Assembly: GCA_024692715.1 (NCBI GenBank)
Contig: JAILMH010000067.1
Span: 1 to 62,629, forward strand
Direction: 5' to 3'
Origin: Lachnospiraceae bacterium
Lineage (GTDB): Bacteria > Bacillota > Clostridia > Lachnospirales > Lachnospiraceae
Length of the DNA stretch: 62,629 nucleotides
Below are positions 8,223 through 15,947 of the stretch, piece after piece. Every line of letters starts with the position of its first letter. The first letter of the stretch is position 1. Made by a program: the position numbers and the translations under genes. The notes under the pieces are model-generated. The model did no database searches, was not told the origin of the DNA, and was given only the letters and a program-made list of their open reading frames with translations.

Positions 8223-9278
8223 TTAGATTTCAGCTAGAATTTTTTCTAAAACCTTAAACAACTCATCCATTTCTTCATCAGTTCCAATCGAAATTCTAAG
8301 ATATTCATTTATGACCGGCTTATTAAAATAACGTACATAAATATCATTTTCTTTGAGTTTCTCAAAAATCATTTTAGCTGAAGCCTTTTCATGCTTCGCA
8401 AAAATAAAGTTTGTCATAGAATCCCTAAAGCTGAATCCAAGTCTCTTAAGCTCAGTCTTTGAGCGTTCCCTTGTGGCAACGACTTTATCTCTTATCTCTT
8501 CGAAATACTCCTTATCGAGCACAGCCTCTTCGCCTGCGATGAGGGCCGGCATGTTCATTGTATAGGAATTAACAGAAAACTTTACATCATTTAAATACTT
8601 GATGAGCTTCTTTGGTCCAAAAGCGTAACCTATACGCATTCCTGCCATTGCACGGGATTTCGACATAGTACGTGTAATGATGATATTTTCATACTTATCG
8701 ATGAGCGGAAGTGCTGTTTCTCCGCCAAAATCAATATATGCCTCATCTACTATAACAATAGAATCCTGATTTTCCTTTACGATCTTCTCGATCTTTTCAA
8801 GGGGTTCTGCCACTCCTGTAGGCGCATTGGGATTTGCTATCACGACTCCGCCATTTTCAATGAAATAATCATTTTCATCCAGATCAAAATTCTCTTTAAG
8901 AGGGATGGTCTTGTACGGAATTCTGTACACATCGGCCCATACCTCATAAAATGAATAGGTTATATTCGGAAAGATCACAGGCTTTTTCCCGGCAAAAAAC
9001 GTGAGAAAACACATCGAAAGCACATCATCAGAGCCAACTCCGACAAATACTTCCTCCGGATCTCTTCCATAATAATCTGCAATGGCATTCACAAGTCCGG
9101 TACACGCCGGATCAGGATATTTTCTCAAAAAAGATGCATCAAATTTTTCAAGTGCGTTAAAAACCTTCGGCGACGGTGCATAAGGGCATTCGTTGGTATT
9201 AAGCTTAATGACCTTTCTCTGGGGCTGCTCGCCAGGTGTGTAGGGAACTACTTTTCTGATATTTTCTTCGAAGCTCAT
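8223..9278 (-). CDS. hisC: Histidinol-phosphate aminotransferase
   Basis: 351 residues, normal for HisC. It is a class I/II PLP aminotransferase that converts imidazole acetol phosphate and glutamate to L-histidinol phosphate in histidine synthesis. Visible marks are KLNTNECPYAPSP near residue 25, the N-A-P-T-G segment near 151, DEAYIDF (Asp178, Tyr181) and the PLP lysine Lys207 in RTMSKSRAMAGMRIGY, with the HisC-type R-x-G-Y following. The ATG overlaps the stop of the preceding aminotransferase by 4 bases, so the two are coupled. No other his genes are near. Such lone HisC-like genes can also act on aromatic amino acids, so the substrate is likely but not certain. Confidence 0.88.
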   Translation of the reverse strand: MSFEENIRKVVPYTPGEQPQRKVIKLNTNECPYAPSPKVFNALEKFDASFLRKYPDPACTGLVNAIADYYGRDPEEVFVGVGSDDVLSMCFLTFFAGKKPVIFPNITYSFYEVWADVYRIPYKTIPLKENFDLDENDYFIENGGVVIANPNAPTGVAEPLEKIEKIVKENQDSIVIVDEAYIDFGGETALPLIDKYENIIITRTMSKSRAMAGMRIGYAFGPKKLIKYLNDVKFSVNSYTMNMPALIAGEEAVLDKEYFEEIRDKVVATRERSKTELKRLGFSFRDSMTNFIFAKHEKASAKMIFEKLKENDIYVRYFNKPVINEYLRISIGTDEEMDELFKVLEKILAEI

Positions 9279-10468
9279 TTCTTTAATCCATACCTTTCTG
9301 CGAGCCTTTCAAAGCCCGGAAGTGAGTTAACGATAGTGTCATAAGCTACGCAATATGCTATGCGTACATACCCGCTGCAGCAAAATGATCTGCCCGGAAC
9401 CACCAGAATATGCTCTTTTTTTGCCTCTTCCACAAATTCACTGTCATCCTCTGTCGGTGTTTTCACGAAAAGATAAAATGCCCCTTCCGGCTTTACACAT
9501 TCATAGCCATAGCTTTCAAGCGCTTCATAGAGCTTCTTTCTGTTTTTGTCATAGAAATTCACATCACATTTTTCATATATACACTCTCCGACAACCTTCT
9601 GGAAGAGGGAAGGTGCATTTACGCATCCAAGTACTCTGTTTGCGATTGTTACGGCACTGAAAAGCTCTTTGCTGTCCGCGCATTCATCCGGAACAACCAG
9701 ATAACCTATACGCTCTCCCGGAAGAGAAAGAGTTTTAGAAAATGAATAGCATACAAGCGTATTTGCATAGTATTTCGTAATATACGGAACCTCAGTATCT
9801 GTAAAAACAAGCTCTCTGTAGGGTTCGTCAGCTATTATAAATATCTCGCTTCCAAACTCCTTCTGCTTTCGCTCAAGAATTGAAGCTATATTTTTAATTG
9901 TCTCCTCAGTGTAGATAACACCTGTCGGATTATTAGGATTATTGATGATTACTGCGTGAGTGCGCGCTGTGACAGCCTTTTCAAATTTTTCAAGATCCGG
10001 CTGAAATGATGAAGTATCCGGCTCGACGGCGATAAGACTGCCGTCGTAGTTAGCCACATAATTTTTATACTCTACAAAAAACGGAGCGAATGTAATGACC
10101 TCATCCCCCGGGTTGAGAATAGCCTTAAGAGCACAATTAAGTCCGGAAGCTGCACCGACTGTCATCAAAATATTACCTGCATGAAACTTAGTTCCAAAAC
10201 GTCTGTTAAGTGAACCTGCAACTTTTTCTCTGACATCCTCAAAGCCTGCATTATTCATGTAGCCATGAAGCACAACAGGGTCTTCTCTATTGACCAGCTC
10301 GATAATTGTCTCCCTGACCTTTGCCGGTGCCGGAATATTCGGATTACCTAAAGAAAAATCGTAAACATTCTCTGCTCCGAACTCCTCAGCCATTCTCTTA
10401 CCTTCTTCGAACATCTGCCTTATGACAGAGTTGTTGGAAACAAGGCCCTTCATTCTCTCCGAAATCAT
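9275..10468 (-). CDS. Class I/II pyridoxal-phosphate aminotransferase (aspartate aminotransferase-like)
   Basis: 397 residues, full length for the fold. FSLGNPNIPAP near residue 38, NNPNNPTGV near 176, ADEPYRELV (Asp214, Tyr217) and Lys245 in SFSKTLSLPGERIGY are the expected PLP contacts. The family transfers amino groups between amino acids and 2-oxo acids; the glutamate/aspartate-type branch is most likely, but the exact substrate is not readable. It sits between lepB (42-base gap) and hisC (ATGA overlap), making a three-gene minus-strand operon. Confidence 0.88.
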   Translation of the reverse strand: MISERMKGLVSNNSVIRQMFEEGKRMAEEFGAENVYDFSLGNPNIPAPAKVRETIIELVNREDPVVLHGYMNNAGFEDVREKVAGSLNRRFGTKFHAGNILMTVGAASGLNCALKAILNPGDEVITFAPFFVEYKNYVANYDGSLIAVEPDTSSFQPDLEKFEKAVTARTHAVIINNPNNPTGVIYTEETIKNIASILERKQKEFGSEIFIIADEPYRELVFTDTEVPYITKYYANTLVCYSFSKTLSLPGERIGYLVVPDECADSKELFSAVTIANRVLGCVNAPSLFQKVVGECIYEKCDVNFYDKNRKKLYEALESYGYECVKPEGAFYLFVKTPTEDDSEFVEEAKKEHILVVPGRSFCCSGYVRIAYCVAYDTIVNSLPGFERLAERYGLKK

Positions 10469-10510
10469 GTTTTTCCTCCAGTCTGGCGCTCATGCGCCCT
10501 TACAAGCTGC

Positions 10511-11032
10511 TTAAAGTTTCTTTATTGATGGCCAGTACTTAAATACCGCCTTTCCAATAATCTTATCCTTTGCAACATAAGTATTATTCCAATACCTAGA
10601 ATCTGCAGAATTATTTCTATTGTCACCGAGCATAAAATAATGTCCCTCTGGAACGGTGTATGGCCCAAAACTGCCTTCAGTTTTCACATTGAGATAGTCC
10701 TCTTTGAGTGCTTCCCCATTTATGTAAACCTTGCCATCTTCAATCTGTACTGTGTCTCCCGGCATACCGATGATCCTCTTGATGTAGAGAATTTTCTCAT
10801 CATCAGGATACTTGAAAATAACAATATCACCACGCTCTGGATCCGAAAAAAGATATGCTCCTCTGAAACCTATAACACGGTCTCCGGTCATGATCGTCTG
10901 CTCCATCGATGCTGATGGTACCTTTGCATTAACAATAATGAAATTATCGATTATCAATGCTGCAATGATCGCAACTACGACAACTGCGATCCAGTCAAAC
11001 ACCTCTTTTAAAAGGCTTTTCTTTTCTTCCAT
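10511..11032 (-). CDS. lepB: Signal peptidase I
   Basis: 173 residues from ATG 11032, which has AAGGAG 10 bases upstream; an upstream in-frame start at 11092 lacks one and would add a non-conserved leader. A single membrane helix (about 14-35) is followed by the catalytic serine Ser42 in VPSASMEQT, then Lys85 in YIKRIIGMPGD as general base, and the C-terminal GDNRNNSADSR box. This is the short Gram-positive single-spanning form. It removes signal peptides from exported proteins on the outer face of the membrane, which fits the many exported proteins nearby. The usual Pro after the serine box is replaced (SMEQT rather than SMxPT). Confidence 0.93.
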   Translation of the reverse strand: MEEKKSLLKEVFDWIAVVVVAIIAALIIDNFIIVNAKVPSASMEQTIMTGDRVIGFRGAYLFSDPERGDIVIFKYPDDEKILYIKRIIGMPGDTVQIEDGKVYINGEALKEDYLNVKTEGSFGPYTVPEGHYFMLGDNRNNSADSRYWNNTYVAKDKIIGKAVFKYWPSIKKL

Positions 11033-11106
11033 GCTAATAATCTCCTTTATATAACGATAATCATACCCCAACCTTTTAATTTTAACAAGCATTGCGCGCC
11101 CACCTA

Positions 11107-11115
11107 TGGTATGAT
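11107..11115 (+). promoter_or_regulatory. Extended -10 element for the MBOAT operon
   Basis: TGG followed by TATGAT makes a TGnTATnAT type extended -10 about 35 bases before the MBOAT ATG. No good -35 is visible at 17 bases, as is usual for extended -10 promoters. Confidence 0.45.
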
Positions 11116-11149
11116 ATCAAATGATTAAATATAGAAAGGTTAATTCTTA

Positions 11150-12589
11150 ATGATCTTTAATTCAGTATCCTTTGCAGTTTTTTTCCCGATCATTACCCTG
11201 GCATACTTTGTCATGCCTGCGCGTATGAGAAATTTTTGGCTGCTAATAATAAGTTACTTCTATTATATGGCACAGGGTCCGGCCTTTGCGCTGCTCCTCC
11301 TTGCCTCCACGGTTATCACCTGGCTCGGCGGGCTCGCTCTCGGGCGTTGCTCTGTCCGCTCCTTAAACGCAAAACTTACCTGCGGTATTGTCGTACTTTT
11401 GAATCTTTCAGCACTTATTTTCTTTAAGTACTACAATTTCATCTGCAGCACCATTGGAGTTGAACCTGCGCTCAGCGTAATGCTCCCGATCGGTATTTCC
11501 TTTTACGTTTTTCAGGTGATCGGATATATGGTAGATGTATATCGTGGAAAGATAAAACCGGAACGCTCATTTTTCACCTATGCGCTCTTTGTTTCATTCT
11601 TCCCTCAGATACTTGCCGGTCCTATAGGCAGAGCCGGAGAGCTTATACCTCAGTTTCAGACCAAAGCAGATTTTGACTATGCCAGAATCCGTCATGGGCT
11701 CTTCAGGATGCTCTGGGGCTTCTTCATGAAGCTTGTGATCTCCTCAAGACTCGCCATCGTAACTGATCTGATCTACGGCAATTACAGTTCCTGCACCGGA
11801 TATCAGCTGATACTTGGAACCTTTGCCTACGCCTTTCAGATCTACTGCGACTTTGCAAGTTATTCAACAATAGCGATAGGAGCAGCCGAGGTCTTGGGTA
11901 TCACCCTCCGTGAAAACTTCAGACAGCCGTTTTTTGCAAGATCCTGCAAGGAACTTTGGAGGCGCTGGCATATCTCACTAAACAGCTGGTTTACCGATTA
12001 CCTCTATATCCCACTTGGTGGAAGCAGAGTATCTAAATTCAGAAAATACTTAAATGTACTCATAGTATTTTCCTGCTCCGGCCTTTGGCACGGCGCAGCA
12101 TGGACCTACGTGCTCTGGGGCTTTTTATCCGGTCTTTTTCAGATTCTCGGCGAGATCCTTGCTCCGCTCAGAGACCTTGTCCAGAAGCCATTTAAGGGAA
12201 ATAATAAATTTACCGGAAAGCTTCACAGTGCCGCTCAGATAGTTATAACCTTTTTACTTTTCTGTGTCGCACTGGTATTTTTCAAAGCTCCATCCATCGA
12301 AGCGGCTCTTGATATCACCCATCGCATATTCCTTGGATTTGATATCAGCAGCATTATGTCAACCAACCTTTTTTCACTAGGTCTTGGCACCTTGAATATG
12401 CTTATTTTATGCTTTTCGCTTATGATACTTCTTATATATGACCTCATAAACGAAAAGACAGGTGACACTGCTTCATTTATCCTAAGCAAAACTGCACCTG
12501 CACGCTGGTCCGTATACTATCTCTTAAGCCTTATGATCCTGCTCAGTGCCAATATAGGCGCAGCACAATTTATATACTTTAACTTTTAA
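11150..12589 (+). CDS. MBOAT-family O-acyltransferase (AlgI/DltB-like), first copy
   Basis: 479 residues with about ten membrane helices. The conserved blocks FRQPFF...LWRRWHISLNSWFTDYLYIPLGGSR (residues about 262-295) and GLWHGAAWTYVLWG (about 308-322) are the MBOAT core; the second contains the invariant catalytic histidine. Proteins of this type pass acyl, usually acetyl, groups through the membrane for O-acylation of extracellular polysaccharides (AlgI) or D-alanylation (DltB). The next gene, 2 bases downstream, is an SGNH protein, which normally completes transfer to the glycan on the outside. No dltA or dltC is nearby, so O-acetylation of a surface glycan is the better reading. Confidence 0.9.
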   Translation: MIFNSVSFAVFFPIITLAYFVMPARMRNFWLLIISYFYYMAQGPAFALLLLASTVITWLGGLALGRCSVRSLNAKLTCGIVVLLNLSALIFFKYYNFICSTIGVEPALSVMLPIGISFYVFQVIGYMVDVYRGKIKPERSFFTYALFVSFFPQILAGPIGRAGELIPQFQTKADFDYARIRHGLFRMLWGFFMKLVISSRLAIVTDLIYGNYSSCTGYQLILGTFAYAFQIYCDFASYSTIAIGAAEVLGITLRENFRQPFFARSCKELWRRWHISLNSWFTDYLYIPLGGSRVSKFRKYLNVLIVFSCSGLWHGAAWTYVLWGFLSGLFQILGEILAPLRDLVQKPFKGNNKFTGKLHSAAQIVITFLLFCVALVFFKAPSIEAALDITHRIFLGFDISSIMSTNLFSLGLGTLNMLILCFSLMILLIYDLINEKTGDTASFILSKTAPARWSVYYLLSLMILLSANIGAAQFIYFNF

Positions 12590-12591
12590 TT

Positions 12592-13557
12592 ATGAGAAAA
12601 AACATTATAAAATTACTTAGAAACTTCATATTATTAGCAATACCGCTCATCATTATATGTGTCTTTACTTTAATAAACCCCATGCGTTATATGGCCGTGG
12701 AATACACCATGTGGCAGCAGGAAAGGGATTACGTGAGTTCATCTGAAACGAGTGCCAAAACACTCATCCTCGGTGACTCAAGAGCAAAATCAAGCCTTAT
12801 CCCGGCAGAGCTTGGAAGTGACATTTACAATATAGCGATCGGCGGTGCCACCTCGATAGAGATGTACTATGCATTATCCAACTATCTGAGCAATCATTCC
12901 GCTCCCGACAATGCAATAATCATCTTTGCACCTTATCACTTCTGCAGCATCGACAACTGGCAGCAGACACTCTACTACAACTACTTATCTCTTTCCGAAC
13001 TTTCAGAAGTAGAGCAGACAGCTTACAGCTTCCCTGATAAATCAGTACACTACAATGGTTGGGCGGCTGATCTCCTGTCATTCAAGCTCCGTCTGCCAAA
13101 TAAGTATCTCGATGCAATTTATCAGGCCGGCGTAAACGGCCGTTACAGCGAAAATATGGACAAATATTCATCTGTGCAAAATGATCTTGGATATACTGAA
13201 TTCGGCAGTGAAAACGGCAATGATGGGCTGAATTACGAGACCCATCACGAATATTTCGACTATTCGCCGCTGGTAGTAAACTATTATGATAAACTATTAG
13301 ACCTATGTTCTGAAAATAATATAAAAGTGACAATTGCTCAAGCCCCGTTTAACAAAGCTTCATCAGAAGTTGTAACAGAACGTTTCTTAAGCGAGTACAA
13401 GACCTTTCTTATGAAAGTAAAAGAAAAACACCCCGACTTCACTGTTGAAACCGACGTGCCTGTATATGACAATAAATACTTTGGTGACAATAACCACATG
13501 AACAGAAAGGGTGCCGAAAAATTTACAAAAGAATTTTCTGATAAATATTCTTTTTAA
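12592..13557 (+). CDS. Membrane-anchored SGNH-type acyltransferase partner of MBOAT
   Basis: 321 residues. One N-terminal membrane helix (about 10-28) anchors an extracellular domain. GDSR at 61-64 gives the nucleophile Ser63; DNNHMN near the C-terminus supplies the Asp-x-x-His pair of the SGNH/AlgX-type fold. The gene begins 2 bases after the MBOAT stop, so the two are one unit. The protein probably receives the acyl group from the MBOAT protein and places it on a sugar hydroxyl outside the cell. The glycan is not known. Confidence 0.8.
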   Translation: MRKNIIKLLRNFILLAIPLIIICVFTLINPMRYMAVEYTMWQQERDYVSSSETSAKTLILGDSRAKSSLIPAELGSDIYNIAIGGATSIEMYYALSNYLSNHSAPDNAIIIFAPYHFCSIDNWQQTLYYNYLSLSELSEVEQTAYSFPDKSVHYNGWAADLLSFKLRLPNKYLDAIYQAGVNGRYSENMDKYSSVQNDLGYTEFGSENGNDGLNYETHHEYFDYSPLVVNYYDKLLDLCSENNIKVTIAQAPFNKASSEVVTERFLSEYKTFLMKVKEKHPDFTVETDVPVYDNKYFGDNNHMNRKGAEKFTKEFSDKYSF

Positions 13558-13576
13558 TTCAATAATTCTGAAAAAG

Positions 13577-13613
13577 AAAAAGAGCCTGCGGAAAAATCCG
13601 CAAGCTCTTTTTT
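13577..13613. terminator. Bidirectional terminator
   Basis: AAAAAGAGC-c-TGCGGA, AAAA loop, TCCGCA-a-GCTCTTTTTT. It lies between the convergent SGNH gene and the repeat lipoprotein gene and can serve both. Confidence 0.88.
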
Positions 13614-13638
13614 ATATTCGCCTTAGATCGAGTATAGA

Positions 13639-13971
13639 TTACTCTGCCTCTGTTGAAGCTGCCTCTGTAGATGCTGCTTCTGTTGAAGCGGCCTCTGTTG
13701 AAGACTCCTCTGTAGAAGCTGCCTCTGTTGAAGACTCCTCTGTAGACTCTGTTGAAGCTACTTCTGTTGAAGCTGCCTCTGTAGAAGCTGCCTCTGTTGA
13801 AGCTGCTTCTGTTGAAGCTGCCTCTGTTGAAGCTGCCTCTGTTGAAGCTACTGTAGAAGCTGCCTCTGTTGAAGCTGCTGTAGAAGCTGTCTCTGCTGTA
13901 GAACCACAACCCATCATAAGTGTAGCTGCAACCATAGCTGATACCATAACCATAGCGATCTTGTTTCTCAT
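13639..13971 (-). CDS. Lipoprotein made almost only of EAAST repeats
   Basis: 110 residues. MRNKIAMVMVSAMVAATLMMGCGS is a lipoprotein signal with Cys22. The whole mature part is STEAA/EAAST pentapeptide repeat with a few Val, Glu or Ser variants; no folded domain follows. Ser and Thr density would suit O-glycosylation, but that is an inference. The gene has its own promoter and leader (see 14058-14086) and a terminator, so it is a single-gene unit. The plus-strand reading over the same bases is a repeat shadow. It may be a spacer remnant of a larger lipoprotein such as that at 15229-15930, or a stand-alone surface brush. Confidence 0.75.
   Translation of the reverse strand: MRNKIAMVMVSAMVAATLMMGCGSTAETASTAASTEAASTVASTEAASTEAASTEAASTEAASTEAASTEVASTESTEESSTEAASTEESSTEAASTEAASTEAASTEAE
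13641..13900 (-). repeat. 15-bp tandem repeat coding for EAAST
   Basis: About a dozen in-frame copies of a 15-base unit (plus strand: gcctctgttgaagct and variants), with a few copies broken by 3- to 6-base changes. Length change by slippage keeps the frame. Confidence 0.85.
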
Positions 13972-14057
13972 AATAATTTTTCCTCCTAAAATTATTGTCG
14001 ACTAATTCGACATTTCATTCTAATCCTCTGCTGAAGGTTTTCCCTTCAACGAAATTG

Positions 14058-14086
14058 AGTATAATCCATTCTCGTAAATTTGTAAA
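14058..14086 (-). promoter_or_regulatory. Promoter and structured leader of the EAAST lipoprotein
   Basis: On the minus strand TTTACA (14086-14081), 17 bases, TATACT (14063-14058). The leader of about 80 bases holds two small inverted repeats: TGAAGG/CCTTCA around 14031-14049 and GTCGA/TCGAC at 13997-14011, the second close to the ribosome binding site. Their role is unknown. Confidence 0.6.
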
Positions 14087-14157
14087 CAGATTTTGTGTTT
14101 TTTATGAATATTTTCTATTTTTGTTCATATTTTATTCATTTTATGTTGTTTTTAAAC

Positions 14158-14195
14158 AAAATGCACAGCTATCTATACAATTAGCTGTGCATTTT
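14158..14195. terminator. Terminator after the GHL10 gene
   Basis: A perfect 14-base stem (AAAATGCACAGCTA with its complement) and a 10-base loop, followed on the minus strand by TTTTGTTT. It ends the amidase-lipoprotein-GHL10 operon. Confidence 0.85.
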
Positions 14196-14235
14196 CACAA
14201 AAATCTCTTTTTGATTTTTGGCTAAATATTAATTT

Positions 14236-15225
14236 TTAACCCTTTGCTTTTAAGCCTGCAAGCTCTGTTGCCGCACTAGGTGTTACCAATGTGCTATAAC
14301 GATATAATGCGTATCCAGAGTATCCCATTGCTTTTGCTTTATCATACTGAGAAGCAAGATTTGAACTGCTGAGTCTCCAGCCCGGATCGTACGAAAGTGA
14401 CTGACCCGACTTATATGCTGCAAGTCCTACATAAAGCGGAATTCCTGCTGTATCAAGAGCCTTCCATGCTGCAATACGATTTGAGTACATTGTTACATTG
14501 CCTGCTGCTCCGTAATTATCCGACCAGTAGATCTGAGGACAGAGATAATCCACATATCCCGGCGTAGAAAGCCATGTCTTTACATCAGCTCCTGCTGCGA
14601 TGCAGTTATCGATATTTCCTGCAGGTGCGATTCCGAATACCTTTCCGGCCGAAGCACATACAGAATGTACGCTTGAAACCATGGAATTGATTGAAGCAGT
14701 TCCAATAGGCGGGAAGTAATCGTCAAAGTGAATTCCATCTACAGCGTATTTGCTGACGATTTCCTGAACACCGGCAATAACATTTGCATTTGTTGCAAGA
14801 GATGCATTTCCTGTGATCGCACCGTTACGATATCCATAAGGGTTTATCCAAGCGTGAAATGTAAGTCCGGCATTATGAGCGATCGAAACCATGTCTGCAA
14901 GCGGATCAAATCCCGGATTTCCATTGAGCATCACTGTGCTCCATGGATAAATGTTTGATGGATAGATCGCATCGTTATGTGAACGAACATGAACAATGAC
15001 CGCATTACAGCCATGGGCTGCAACATTGCTGCACATCTGCTTAAATGCTGCATCAAAGGCTGTCTGATCTTTACCCTTGAGATATGACTGGATATCAAGG
15101 AATGAGATCCACACACCCTTAAAACCGCTCTGTGCTGTTGCCGCCTGAACTGAAGCCGGCTGAGCTGCGCCAAGAAGTAACATTACTGCAAGTAATGCAG
15201 CAAAAAACTTTCTGAAAATCCTCAT
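14236..15225 (-). CDS. Secreted family-10-like glycoside hydrolase (GHL10/DUF187)
   Basis: 329 residues. A signal peptide (MRIFRKFFAALLAVMLLLGAAQPASVQAA) precedes a TIM-barrel-like domain. FKGVWISF at the start, AHGCNAVIVHVRSHNDAIYPS, FHAWINPY, DGIHFDDYFPP and YVDYLCPQIYW are the typical GHL10 blocks; the DDYF acidic pair is the likely catalytic site. Family members act on bacterial cell-wall or exopolysaccharide glycans, but the true substrate is rarely known. It is 3 bases after a lipoprotein gene and in one operon with a peptidoglycan amidase, which supports a cell-envelope role. Confidence 0.87.
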   Translation of the reverse strand: MRIFRKFFAALLAVMLLLGAAQPASVQAATAQSGFKGVWISFLDIQSYLKGKDQTAFDAAFKQMCSNVAAHGCNAVIVHVRSHNDAIYPSNIYPWSTVMLNGNPGFDPLADMVSIAHNAGLTFHAWINPYGYRNGAITGNASLATNANVIAGVQEIVSKYAVDGIHFDDYFPPIGTASINSMVSSVHSVCASAGKVFGIAPAGNIDNCIAAGADVKTWLSTPGYVDYLCPQIYWSDNYGAAGNVTMYSNRIAAWKALDTAGIPLYVGLAAYKSGQSLSYDPGWRLSSSNLASQYDKAKAMGYSGYALYRYSTLVTPSAATELAGLKAKG

Positions 15226-15228
15226 AAT

Positions 15229-15930
15229 TTATTCTCCCTTTTCTGTTCCCGGTACGATATAGATACCGGCATATTCATTGATGTTTCCACTGTTTGAAAC
15301 CTTAAGTGAACCATCCTTTGTGAATTCAAAGGTAAGTGATACATTATCGTCGCTGTACTCACCTTTATTGTCAGAAACCTGTGCGACCCCTTCAAGCTGC
15401 TTTTCATCATTTTTAGTGAATGAAAATTCAAATGACGAATCATCTGCCGGGCTTAATGTAACTGTCATTCCATCAAGCTCATAGGTTCCTTCCCAATTTA
15501 CTTCGACATTTTTTTCCGGATCATAGAGTTCGAACTCAGAAAAATCTCTGATCTCTTCATTATCTACATCATAGACATAGACCTCTCCGGATACAGCATC
15601 AACTGCAAGCATCTGATCAAGCTCATCGCCATCAGCATTTACTACTGAATAAGTGTAGTAATCATGATCATTGATATACTCTAAATCAAAGAACACTGCC
15701 TGGCAGTCAATTCCATCAAGTTTTTCTGCAAGAAGAGAATCTGCATCTGTCTGAGCTATTTCATCAGGCTCAACATCTTCTTCCTCTTCTGTTTCGGTAC
15801 TTTCTTCTGATTCAACAGAAGCTTCGGTACTAACCGAAGCCTCTGTCGAAGTTGTATTCTTTGCTGTTCCACATGCGCTAAGCGATAAAAGCATAGCTCC
15901 CATCAAAGCCATAACAACATTTTTTTTCAA
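15229..15930 (-). CDS. Acidic lipoprotein of unknown function
   Basis: 233 residues. MKKNVVMALMGAMLLSLSACGT is a lipoprotein signal with Cys20. It is followed by a STEAS/EE-rich linker of about 35 residues and then a folded part with PepSY-like features near the start (QAVFFDLEYINDHDYYTYSVVNADGDELDQMLAVDAVSGEVYVYD-type strand-turn pattern; described here, not quoted as a run match) and a beta-rich second half that resembles lipocalin-like sheets. It lies between the amidase (17-base gap) and GHL10 (3-base gap) genes and is co-transcribed. The PepSY resemblance is weak and no function is claimed. Confidence 0.8.
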   Translation of the reverse strand: MKKNVVMALMGAMLLSLSACGTAKNTTSTEASVSTEASVESEESTETEEEEDVEPDEIAQTDADSLLAEKLDGIDCQAVFFDLEYINDHDYYTYSVVNADGDELDQMLAVDAVSGEVYVYDVDNEEIRDFSEFELYDPEKNVEVNWEGTYELDGMTVTLSPADDSSFEFSFTKNDEKQLEGVAQVSDNKGEYSDDNVSLTFEFTKDGSLKVSNSGNINEYAGIYIVPGTEKGE

Positions 15931-15947
15931 TATTCAATCCTCCCGGA

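Noticed and set aside
11150..13557. D-alanylation operon (dltABCD)
   Set aside because: No dltA or dltC gene lies near either MBOAT pair, so O-acylation of a glycan is the better reading.
13511..14005. Plus-strand open frame of repeats (VEAAS type) and a minus frame of NRGSF type
   Set aside because: Both are other-frame readings of the same 15-bp repeat; only the frame with a lipoprotein signal and a ribosome binding site is kept.
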